Source of the DNA: Aurantiochytrium sp. KH105
Lineage: Eukaryota > Sar > Bigyra > Thraustochytrida > Thraustochytriidae
Length of the DNA stretch: 64,000 nt
Direction of reading: 5' to 3'
Assembly: GCA_003116975.1 (NCBI GenBank)
Contig: BGKB01000036.1
Location: forward strand, 124,001-188,000
Below the pieces are notes generated by a model. That model did not search any database. It was given only the letters and a program-made list of their open reading frames with translations, and was not told where the DNA came from. Position 1 is the stretch's first letter. The number at the start of each line of letters is the position of its first letter. Positions 56,841 through 64,000 of this stretch are shown piece after piece. A program made the translations under genes and the position numbers.

Positions 56841-59063
56841 CTACGCGGAACCTTCTGCACATGCACCTGTGTCCTTGTCATTGCCGCCACTGACCTGCTC
56901 CGCTTGCTTGGACTCTTCATTTTCTTGGTCACATTCCTCTTCATTCGTTGGAGAAAGACTTGCGCTCTCCTCGCCGTCTGCGAAGTCTTCGTTCATCCCA
57001 CTTTTCTTGCAATCTCGTTGATGAGCTGCTCCATCGTCTTTCGATTTCTCTTCTTCATCTTTCTCGTTCTGAGGTTCTGTATTCGCTACATTTGCGTCAG
57101 GGGTCGATTCTTCGATGTCGGTCGCCATCTCGACGTTGGTTTGCTCTTCGTCCTCCTTTTCTCCTTCCGTCCCCGCTTCTTCGCTCTTGCTTTCCGCTGG
57201 TGCAGAGCCAGAGTCAGCGTCATGCTTCTCCTCGATGTTATCGTTTCCATCGTCCTCGTCCGCGTCGTTATTGTCGTCGTCGTCGTCATATTCGTGCTCC
57301 TCCGGTACAAGATTTTCGACGATGTCAGCATGCTTTTCCTCGTCGGGACTCGTTGACTTCTCCTCATCCTGCGTGGTGTCGCCAGTGCTCTTTGTTGACT
57401 CTTCTCTGGCACTACGACGCTTTTCAGTTTGATCCTCACTTTTCTCTTCTTGGTCGCCTTGATCTTCGCCTCCTGCTGGTTCCTCTGCGTATTTGCTCTC
57501 TCGTTCTGGATCCTCCATCATGTCATCGCCCATTTTGCCTTCTCGAGAATCATCAATCTCGCGCTCGTCATCGTCATCACCTTTCTCTTCTACTCCCTCA
57601 TCGTTCACATCTTCTCGCATCGAAATAGAACTCTTGTTCGTAGCCTCTGCCGCGGCCGCGGCTTCGTTCTCAAGAATTTCAAGAGCAGACTCGTCGCGAG
57701 GCGTGATCAGATCATGAACACTTGCGAGCTCTGCGCGAGCACTGGCAAGATTTTCACTAAGGCCAGCATCACCCGTCTCTGCAATTCCTCTTTGGAGGCT
57801 TGGGGCACGGCTTGTGTTTCTGCTCGATGCTCCCACGGGACTTTCAGGCTCCTCAGCCTCCCCGCTCTTTTCCTCATCTTCCGGGTCTTGATGCGTCTCG
57901 TTGACGTCAAATTCTTGATCATCTTTCGCCATAAGGGAGTGATGACTCGAGCGAAAAGCATCATCGCTGACCTTGCCTTCTCCATCACGTTGTTCCTCTG
58001 CTTGCGACTCCTCTTGCAAACGTCTCTCTTCCTCTTTGTCACGTTGCATTTGGAGCTCGAGTTGCTGTTCTTGATAGTCTACATGAAGATTGAACTCCGA
58101 GCCGGCCGCTGGATCAGGCTTAAGGCCAGCGGACACATCTCCATAGGCCTTTTGAATGTCGCTCCAACGCCGCTCTTCTCGCTGCTGAAGGCGCGGGCTT
58201 CTCCTGGCAGTCTTTGCAGTCTTTTTGGGCGCCACACGACGCGAGGGTTTTGCTGCCGGACCTCGACGTGCCCTGGCGCTTTCGGCCGCCTGGCGAGCAG
58301 CAAGATATGAGTTACGAAGCGTGACTGTGATACCATGATCCGTCCCAAGATGGGTTTCACTAATGTCGACCCCCTTGCGGTACGAGTCGATGGCCATCTC
58401 AAAGCGTTTCAGAAACTCTTGCTCGACGCCAATATTATGGTATGCGATTGCCAGCACAGCGATGCGGTCTGTGCTCGCCAGCGCAGCGCTGCTGGAGGAT
58501 TTGGCCGAGGCCGACAAGGCGCCCGGAAAGAGTTCTTCCTGCAATTGAATTAACGCCGCTTGTGCATGCTCGAGCGCTCCCGCGTGACGCCCAAGCTGCG
58601 AGAGCACCGCGCAGAGATTCAAGTGTGTATCGGCGCGATTGGTCACATTTTCCAGACGAGATTCCACTTTCAGTGCCTTTTGCAGATATTGGAGCGCAGC
58701 ATGGAGCTTACCAGTGCGGCGAAAGTAGCACGCTAGGTTATTGTACGTGACGGCACGTCCGTGTTCGTCTCGCTCAGTCAAGATCTCGGCTTTCTTGAGC
58801 AGCTCAAGAACCATGGAAAACTCCTCCTGCTGCAGGTACGTCATGGCCAAGAGGTTGCACATTTGGCCGACGGTCTTGCATGCTGCCCAGACTTCGTCGC
58901 TCGAAGGGCCGAAAAAGTGTTGTCGTAGTACAAGACCCCTTTCCATGCACTCGAGCGCCTCGAGGTATTTACCCTGCTGCTGAAGCCTTGTGCTCGTTTC
59001 ATCGATGCGGTGCAAGGCTAGGAGCTCCGCGTTGGCTTCGGCTCCACGCTCTTGGGTCTCCAT
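56841..59063 (-). CDS. TPR protein with long acidic C-terminal tail
   Basis: A 740-residue protein from the ATG at 59063 (METQERGAEANAEL). The longer frame starts at a TTG. Residues ~20-265 contain five to six tetratricopeptide-type repeats (YLEALECMERGLVLRQHFFG, VTYNNLACYFRRTGKLHAALQYLQKAL, DTHLNLCAVLSQLGRHAGALEHAQAAL, LAIAYHNIGVEQEFLKRFEMAIDSYRKGVDI). A basic linker (PSRRVAPKKTAKTARRSPRLQQREERR) and ~400 residues dominated by Glu, Asp and Ser follow. The repeats resemble the kinesin-light-chain/TTC type with a Gly/Asn pattern, which points to a protein-binding adaptor. The acidic tail is highly disordered. No orthologue recognised. It is convergent with the IQ/EF-hand gene. Confidence 0.83.
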   Translation of the reverse strand: METQERGAEANAELLALHRIDETSTRLQQQGKYLEALECMERGLVLRQHFFGPSSDEVWAACKTVGQMCNLLAMTYLQQEEFSMVLELLKKAEILTERDEHGRAVTYNNLACYFRRTGKLHAALQYLQKALKVESRLENVTNRADTHLNLCAVLSQLGRHAGALEHAQAALIQLQEELFPGALSASAKSSSSAALASTDRIAVLAIAYHNIGVEQEFLKRFEMAIDSYRKGVDISETHLGTDHGITVTLRNSYLAARQAAESARARRGPAAKPSRRVAPKKTAKTARRSPRLQQREERRWSDIQKAYGDVSAGLKPDPAAGSEFNLHVDYQEQQLELQMQRDKEEERRLQEESQAEEQRDGEGKVSDDAFRSSHHSLMAKDDQEFDVNETHQDPEDEEKSGEAEEPESPVGASSRNTSRAPSLQRGIAETGDAGLSENLASARAELASVHDLITPRDESALEILENEAAAAAEATNKSSISMREDVNDEGVEEKGDDDDEREIDDSREGKMGDDMMEDPERESKYAEEPAGGEDQGDQEEKSEDQTEKRRSAREESTKSTGDTTQDEEKSTSPDEEKHADIVENLVPEEHEYDDDDDNNDADEDDGNDNIEEKHDADSGSAPAESKSEEAGTEGEKEDEEQTNVEMATDIEESTPDANVANTEPQNEKDEEEKSKDDGAAHQRDCKKSGMNEDFADGEESASLSPTNEEECDQENEESKQAEQVSGGNDKDTGACAEGSA

Positions 59064-59607
59064 CGTTGCCGCTGTCTTCTTCGTGAATTGTAGAGCACGT
59101 CTGTTTCGCGCGCGCGCGTACACGCAAGACAGGTCGCCTGGTGAGTTTTTATGCCTGCCTTGCGGTCGCTTTGGCCTCTCGTCTCGTCCACTTGGCTTGG
59201 TTCGTACATAGGTAGTAGCGTCCTGAATGCTTGCCGGAACTCTACTATGCAAGGTGACTCACAGTCAAAAAAAGCTGCCGAGAGACTCGAAAGAACTTGA
59301 CAATAATACTTGAATTATACTATACTTTGAGGGAAAAAATTGTTATCAACGGACATTTCGTCTCACTGTCAGGAAAGAAGGAAAGAATGAAAAAGAGCGA
59401 AAAAAATAAAATAGGAGCGATTGAGCCCCATGCAGACAGAGTTAAGCTTCTCGCATGCGATGGTAATGACGACGACGACAACGACGACGACGACAACAAC
59501 AAGTAAGCAACAACAACAAGTACAGCAGCAACAACAATTCGAGCAGCAACACAATTTGAAAGATTAGAAAGAGCAAAACACACGAGCAAAATTAACACTA
59601 GAGATGG
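59064..59607. other. spacer with GAC/AAC triplet repeats
   Basis: About 540 bp. The first part is the TPR gene leader and promoter. From about 59290 it is AT-rich, with (GAC)/(AAC)-type triplet repeats at about 59465-59540. It contains the 3' UTR of the downstream minus-strand gene. No gene seen. Confidence 0.6.
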
Positions 59608-61284
59608 CTACCTGAACTTGTGACGCATGCGGCGCTCCTCCTTGAGAATATGGTCTAGTTTTGTATGATGCGAGTTGCGCCTGTTTGTAGCAGCATTGTT
59701 AACCACCCTTGGCAACTTGCCGACGGCAGCCGCTCCTCGACCTCTCCGGGGACCTCCTGCACCAGCCCCAGCACCACCAGCAGCTCTTCCATACCTTCCT
59801 TGTTTCGACGAGCTGTATGAGGGCGCGTCAAGAGACTCAGTTGATGTGCTTGAAAGACTGTCGATCTCGCTGTCCACGTCCGGAAGACCACCGAAGACAA
59901 CGGTATCAGGCTCAAGAGTACTTCGGTCCGGAAAAATGTCGTCGCCGGCGAGAATAGGTCGCTCCACTGCGTCAGGCCGTTCACTGGCATGCATTGTGGT
60001 TACTTCATCGGTAAATGGCTGTGAGTCTGCCTTTTCGTTGTTCCCGCCGCTTGCAGGACTTAAGTACGCGTGAGGCTCATCAAAATTGTCCGCATGATAG
60101 TGTCGTGGCTTTGCCTTGGACTTGATGGCCGCCTTGGATTTCGCTTGTGGAGCGCCTCCTCGTGGGCTATGGCCAAAGGCCAGGGGTGATCCACTTTTGA
60201 CAGCGCAAGACCCGTGCTCAGCATTTCTGTTTTTCTTTCCAACCTGCGGCAATGTAGGAGACCGCTTGCTTTTGGTGTGCGCTTTGGAATGCGTTTTGGG
60301 AGAGGGCACGATGAGAGACCGGCGCTCGACGCGAACCCTCTTTCTAGCTTTTGCATCTCGTTGTTTCGACAACGAATCATGTAAAGAGGAAGTAGACAGA
60401 AATGATGACGAACCGGCGGAAGACAATGAATCCGAGTCAGAATTAGATTCAGAGTCGCTGGGCAAGCCGCCAAAGATGTAGCCTCCCATAATGTTTGACT
60501 TGGAAGGGAAGACGTCGAGCGCCTTGACCATGGCAGGGCGGTCGACGGCCTCCGGCCTTGCTCCTGGAGCCGCCGACTTGCTCCCGCTCGTTGTATTCAT
60601 TGCGCCCTCGAAACCCGCAGCATCCGTTGAAAAAGCATCCTGACACGCCGCTGCAATTCTTTCGGCGTCGTTGTGCGCATCATTGAGATCATTATCATCG
60701 TCGTCGCCTTCATCAACAAGAATTTCCTGCAGGGCCTTTTCGAGGTCTTCAATCGAGGATGCGTCTGAATCGTGCGAGAGAGGCTCTGGGGCGCCCCGTC
60801 TAGGCTCTGGCGCGGCGCGCGAGGGTCCAGCAAGGTTTACCTTAATATCGTAGCCAGTGTCGATCTTATAGAGACCACGTTTGGGAGCAATGTTGGCGTG
60901 CTGTGGTTTTGCAGTCAATTTATTTGTCTGCGCGGCGGTCACTGTGTGCGCAGCAACAACACGCTCTACAATATCAGCCAGGACGAATTCGATGGTATGC
61001 CGCACCCTAATATCATCTTCCTGCGCGGGAAGGACGATGCTCAGCTGCGTGGCGGCATCAGCGTCAGGATCGCAAGCGCTACGCGCGGAGAATGTAGAGT
61101 CTGTGATTGCTAGAATTTCGTCGATTTCGTCTGAATGTGTCGAGGATGCAGGCGTAAGTGGCAAGGATCTCTGGAGAGGACTCGTGGTGAGATCAAGACT
61201 CCCCGAGCCTGCGGACTCGAGAGTCCTGACCTCGGACAGCTCCGAGAGCGTTCGCCCACGTCCAGAGGCGAGATCGCACTCCAT
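59608..61284 (-). CDS. Ser-rich protein with duplicated FGGLP motif, unknown function
   Basis: A 558-residue protein with a perfect gccgccATGG start at 61284. Most of it is Ser/Asp/Lys-rich and probably disordered. Two more conserved patches stand out: DDIRVRHTIEFVLADIVERVVAA (~90-112), followed by GLYKIDTGYDIKVNLAG. A duplicated motif reads [AE]-V-[DE]-R-P ... D-[IV]-F-P-x-[KR]-S ... [IV]-F-G-G-L-P ... DSE-x-DSLSS, centred near residues 269 and 461. A basic stretch (KRVRVERRSLIVPSPKTHSK) and a C-terminal helix (HTKLDHILKEERRMRHKFR) could be nuclear-targeting or interaction elements. The layout recalls short-linear-motif cell-cycle proteins, and the neighbour is a condensin subunit, but there is no homology I can name. 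Confidence 0.7.
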   Translation of the reverse strand: MECDLASGRGRTLSELSEVRTLESAGSGSLDLTTSPLQRSLPLTPASSTHSDEIDEILAITDSTFSARSACDPDADAATQLSIVLPAQEDDIRVRHTIEFVLADIVERVVAAHTVTAAQTNKLTAKPQHANIAPKRGLYKIDTGYDIKVNLAGPSRAAPEPRRGAPEPLSHDSDASSIEDLEKALQEILVDEGDDDDNDLNDAHNDAERIAAACQDAFSTDAAGFEGAMNTTSGSKSAAPGARPEAVDRPAMVKALDVFPSKSNIMGGYIFGGLPSDSESNSDSDSLSSAGSSSFLSTSSLHDSLSKQRDAKARKRVRVERRSLIVPSPKTHSKAHTKSKRSPTLPQVGKKNRNAEHGSCAVKSGSPLAFGHSPRGGAPQAKSKAAIKSKAKPRHYHADNFDEPHAYLSPASGGNNEKADSQPFTDEVTTMHASERPDAVERPILAGDDIFPDRSTLEPDTVVFGGLPDVDSEIDSLSSTSTESLDAPSYSSSKQGRYGRAAGGAGAGAGGPRRGRGAAAVGKLPRVVNNAATNRRNSHHTKLDHILKEERRMRHKFR

Positions 61285-61803
61285 GGCGGCCGTGGCAGCC
61301 ACGCTAGCCACGCGCGCCCCGCGCCCCCGCCACGCTCGCCACGCCAGTCGGCGTGCGTTTTTGCGCGCGACGCTTTCGATCAAACACCACGACCACGCAA
61401 GACGGGGAACTCGCCAAGCAGTGCACACACACTATGCGACCCGCCAATCCGCGACAGTTCTTTTTGACGGATAAATTGATCCGTTACGGATCTTAGTAGG
61501 CGCCTGCGCCCCTGGGCCGCCTTTTAGCCTGACGCCTTCCGATTCTGGGTTCCCTTCCGAGTCCGCCGGTTGTCTTTCGCCTTTCTGGAGCTTCTGGAAA
61601 GCTCGCTTGTATTGATCGCTGTCAATCATGTAGCCGGGTAGCCTTCTCTTTGTCTGTCCACCGGCACGCAGTATTCGGAGACAAGTGAGTGATTCACGCA
61701 CGTGTGGCCCCTTCCAAAACAAGAGGTTGAGTGATTACTTTTTTAGACTGCCTGGGCCGCCAGGTACTTGCTTGCTACAACGAATGTCCAGCGAGCGAGG
61801 GAT
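61285..61803. other. spacer between FGGLP protein and CAP-H genes
   Basis: 519 bp. The left ~150 bases are GC-rich promoter of the minus-strand gene at 59608. The rest holds the CAP-H 3' UTR. A 96-codon minus-strand ORF (61432-61722) has no recognisable features. Confidence 0.6.
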
Positions 61804-63906
61804 TCATTCCTCGTCGTGCACGATCGCAGTTGCGTCAATGAGGAGGTCTGCGAGGTTGGCCGTGCCTTCGAGCTCGAGGTTGTTCTCGTTGGCAAGATGG
61901 AGAAGACTGATAAAGTAAAACGGCACTGTGACTTGGGCGTTGTCAATCTTGGGAGCGAGGTGCTTGATAGAATCGGCGAAAGAGATTTGCTCGTCGGCGC
62001 GGGTCTCGTGACGATCTTCAATTTCTGACCAGATGGTTTCCTTGAGTTTTTTCACGTCGATCCGCTTCGCCTTGCGTGCATAGTCAACATGAATTTTTTC
62101 CAGCACGTGCGCCGGCTGTACAAAGTCCTCGTCCTCGTCATCATCGTCGAAACCGGCAGGCCCTCCAGGAGCATCATCATGATAGTCGTCCTGTTCATTG
62201 CCAAAGTTGTCAAAGTAGCCAGCATCTCCGTGATCGTCATCGTTGGCAAAAGAAGACGCTGCGTCGGCAGGCGATCCCAAGCCTTGGCCGGAAGACCGCC
62301 TGCGTCCATTCGCGCCCCGACGCAAGACCTCGGAAATGACGACCGGTTTGAGGAAGAGCTTGCAAAGGTCTTGCACAGTGTAGTGCAGATCTTGTGGGAG
62401 GTCGCTGGGTCGAGCGGCTTGCTGAGTCTTTTTCGAAAGACTAATGCTCGCGAGGCGCGTGGCTTGCTCCGGGGGCAAGACCGTCTCTTCGCTTTGATTT
62501 TCCTCGGCATCATCTTGAGCGGAAAAATCGATGAAAAATGCCTTTTTCGAAGAGCGAGGTGCACGCGATCGCGCCCCTTGCGGAGCGTCGCGTTTCCGGC
62601 CAAGACGCCAGTGCGAGGGTCCTGCCCAGTTTGCGTTCTGGGATGGCCCAGTCGAGGCTGTCTTGAAAAAGCTGTAGGCGTCGAATTGCGTGAAATCGAT
62701 TTCATCGTGCAAGGCGCGAGGCATATTGCGGCCGTGTTCATTGACGCGGCTTGCATGACCTGCAACAGCTGCGTCGGGCCCCATCTCGCTCCCAATTTCG
62801 CTGTCAGCCCCGTCGAACTCGTCAGGCATGGCATCATCTCCCATCATCCACTCGTTGTCGTAGACGAAGCCGTCGTCCTCGTCGTCGAGATCGTCAGGGT
62901 TGGCGCCACGAACTTCGTCTTCCTGGGATCCGGATGAGGACGGTTCCGTGGAAGCGGCGTTTCCCTCTCCGTTTTCGCTGCCGGCAAGGTCGATCGGGCC
63001 CTCATTGGCGCCTTCATCAGCCTGCGCAGCGTGCAGATTGCGGTGAAGTAACTCAAGCGAGGGGCAGACGGGCGCCGTGTTGGCCGGGTTCATGGCGATG
63101 TCCAGGTCAATAAAGTCCTCCTCCTGGGTGGCCTCATCGTCCTCCGGGCCACTCGTGCGATCATTTTCTGCCTCGTCGTCATTGCTTCTGTCATTGTCGT
63201 TGTCTTCGTTGTTGACGTTGCTGGCGTTGGCTGGGTTTTGGTTGTCAAAGGCAACCGTCTCGCTCGTGTCGAAGATGACGCGAGGTCCACCATGTACGCG
63301 AAGGTGATTGAGGAGGAGGCCGTGGGCGCCCCCTGCGTCAAAGGTCTTGGACATTTTGCGAAAGAGCGGGTCGACCTCGTACTCGCGCTCGACAGAGCCC
63401 TTGAAGGTGATGTTGGAGAGGTTGGACTCAAGGAAGGTGGACACGCCGCCGCTGCCGCTGCCGCTGCCGTTGGCCTTGCGACGCGTCTCGCGGCTCTCCT
63501 CGGCGTCGTTGGCGGTTCCCACGCGCGTGCGATTGACGTTTTCGAGCATTTTGAAGGTGTCCTGATGCGTGGAGTCAACGCGTTTCTCGTAGATTTGCAC
63601 CGAGGCCTGGAGCGTGCGGCTTGCCGTCTGGAAGGATCCTTGGTGCTGGTCCAGGACGTCGTCGATGTGGTCGATGAGGTCGAGGCTCCACGAGTTCTTG
63701 AGGTTGACCTTGTTCGTGGAGCACATGGTCATGACGGAGCTGAAGTCATAGTTGACGCCGGGGCGCTTTCCCTTTTTCGCCGAGTTCACGCCCGCGCGCG
63801 CCAGCGACTTGCGCCTTTCCCTGCGTTCTTTGACGTCGTCGTTATTGGACACGTCCACCAGAACCGCGGCGCCTGCGCCCAGGCTCTTGCGTCTCTGCCT
63901 GCCCAT
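61804..63906 (-). CDS. NCAPH: condensin complex subunit 2 (CAP-H / Barren kleisin)
   Basis: A 700-residue protein, complete and of normal family length. The Barren-family signatures are clear: VNYDFSSVMTMCSTNKVNLKNSWSLDLIDHIDDVL near residues 51-86, followed by FQTASRTLQASVQIYEKRVDSTHQDTFKML. A mid-protein DEDDGFVYDNEWM acidic block and IDFTQFDAYSFFK follow. Further motifs are DLPQDLHYTVQDLCKLFLKPV, the acidic FDDDDEDEDFV, and a C-terminal winged-helix part (RIDVKKLKETIWSEI, VTVPFYFISLLHLANENNLELE). CAP-H is the kleisin bridging the SMC2-SMC4 heads and recruiting the HEAT subunits CAP-D2 and CAP-G, for mitotic chromosome compaction. Start context aaagATGG is good. A TTTC microsatellite lies immediately upstream. 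Confidence 0.96.
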   Translation of the reverse strand: MGRQRRKSLGAGAAVLVDVSNNDDVKERRERRKSLARAGVNSAKKGKRPGVNYDFSSVMTMCSTNKVNLKNSWSLDLIDHIDDVLDQHQGSFQTASRTLQASVQIYEKRVDSTHQDTFKMLENVNRTRVGTANDAEESRETRRKANGSGSGSGGVSTFLESNLSNITFKGSVEREYEVDPLFRKMSKTFDAGGAHGLLLNHLRVHGGPRVIFDTSETVAFDNQNPANASNVNNEDNDNDRSNDDEAENDRTSGPEDDEATQEEDFIDLDIAMNPANTAPVCPSLELLHRNLHAAQADEGANEGPIDLAGSENGEGNAASTEPSSSGSQEDEVRGANPDDLDDEDDGFVYDNEWMMGDDAMPDEFDGADSEIGSEMGPDAAVAGHASRVNEHGRNMPRALHDEIDFTQFDAYSFFKTASTGPSQNANWAGPSHWRLGRKRDAPQGARSRAPRSSKKAFFIDFSAQDDAEENQSEETVLPPEQATRLASISLSKKTQQAARPSDLPQDLHYTVQDLCKLFLKPVVISEVLRRGANGRRRSSGQGLGSPADAASSFANDDDHGDAGYFDNFGNEQDDYHDDAPGGPAGFDDDDEDEDFVQPAHVLEKIHVDYARKAKRIDVKKLKETIWSEIEDRHETRADEQISFADSIKHLAPKIDNAQVTVPFYFISLLHLANENNLELEGTANLADLLIDATAIVHDEE

Positions 63907-63907
63907 C

Positions 63908-63942
63908 TTTCTCTCTTTCTTTCTTTCTTTCTTTCTTTCTGT
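63908..63942. repeat. (TTTC)n microsatellite in the CAP-H leader
   Basis: TTTC repeat beginning two bases upstream of the CAP-H start codon. On the CAP-H sense strand it reads GAAA. Confidence 0.93.
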
Positions 63943-64000
63943 GCCCGCTCGCTCCTAGCTCGGACCAAGACCGGGCCTTCTCCGTCTGCGCGACGCCGCG

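Overview
The window is nuclear DNA from a flagellate-forming protist, most likely a stramenopile and perhaps a labyrinthulomycete (thraustochytrid). That placement is an inference from gene content and style, not from a sequence match. The DNA is GC-rich, most genes are single open exons of up to 6.7 kb, starts often sit in A/G(-3)...ATGG contexts, and spacers are full of TTTC, CAG, CAT and GA microsatellites. The gene set is purely eukaryotic: a condensin subunit, PP2A-B56, Snu13, Sec12, a p47-family p97 cofactor, a Spg1/Tem1 GTPase and an axonemal dynein intermediate chain. I found no tRNA or rRNA genes, transposons or CRISPR arrays.

Layout. 1-11.6 kb: two tandem paralogues of a polytopic membrane protein with a PqiA-like C-terminal half. 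The first is cut by the window edge. The second is complete and carries a secreted-type N-terminal region of about 1550 residues built from four degenerate modules. 12.7-25.8 kb: a signalling cluster of a small dual-specificity phosphatase (DSP), a PP2A B56 subunit, a p47/p37-type UBX protein with one clear spliceosomal intron, a 2071-residue protein with an N-terminal DSP domain, and a Spg1/Tem1-like GTPase. 27.6-38.7 kb: dynein intermediate chain DNAI3/WDR63, Snu13, a small CxxC protein, a polyQ nucleotidyltransferase of the Cid1/TUTase group, and an RRM-RGG protein. 39.6-49.7 kb: guanylate kinase with an RIIa-like N-terminus, Sec12/PREB, an acylation-type ankyrin protein, a four-helix membrane protein and an ankyrin/F-box protein. 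50.6-63.9 kb: a polyQ protein of unknown role, an IQ/EF-hand protein, a TPR protein with an acidic tail, an unrecognised FGGLP-repeat protein, and condensin subunit CAP-H.

The genes do not form one pathway. Loose themes are flagellar function (DNAI3, RIIa-guanylate kinase, perhaps the IQ/EF-hand protein) and mitosis (B56, Spg1-like GTPase, CAP-H). Genes often converge with very short gaps (41 and 81 bp) and diverge from shared GC-rich promoters. A repeated promoter word, about [G/C]AT[A/T]NNCCACTTGCG, occurs upstream of at least four genes and is the most systematic unexplained signal. The most interesting proteins are the PqiA-like fusion, the nucleotidyltransferase with a possible SKICH-like beta domain, the RIIa-guanylate kinase, and the GTPase with Glu in place of the catalytic Gln.
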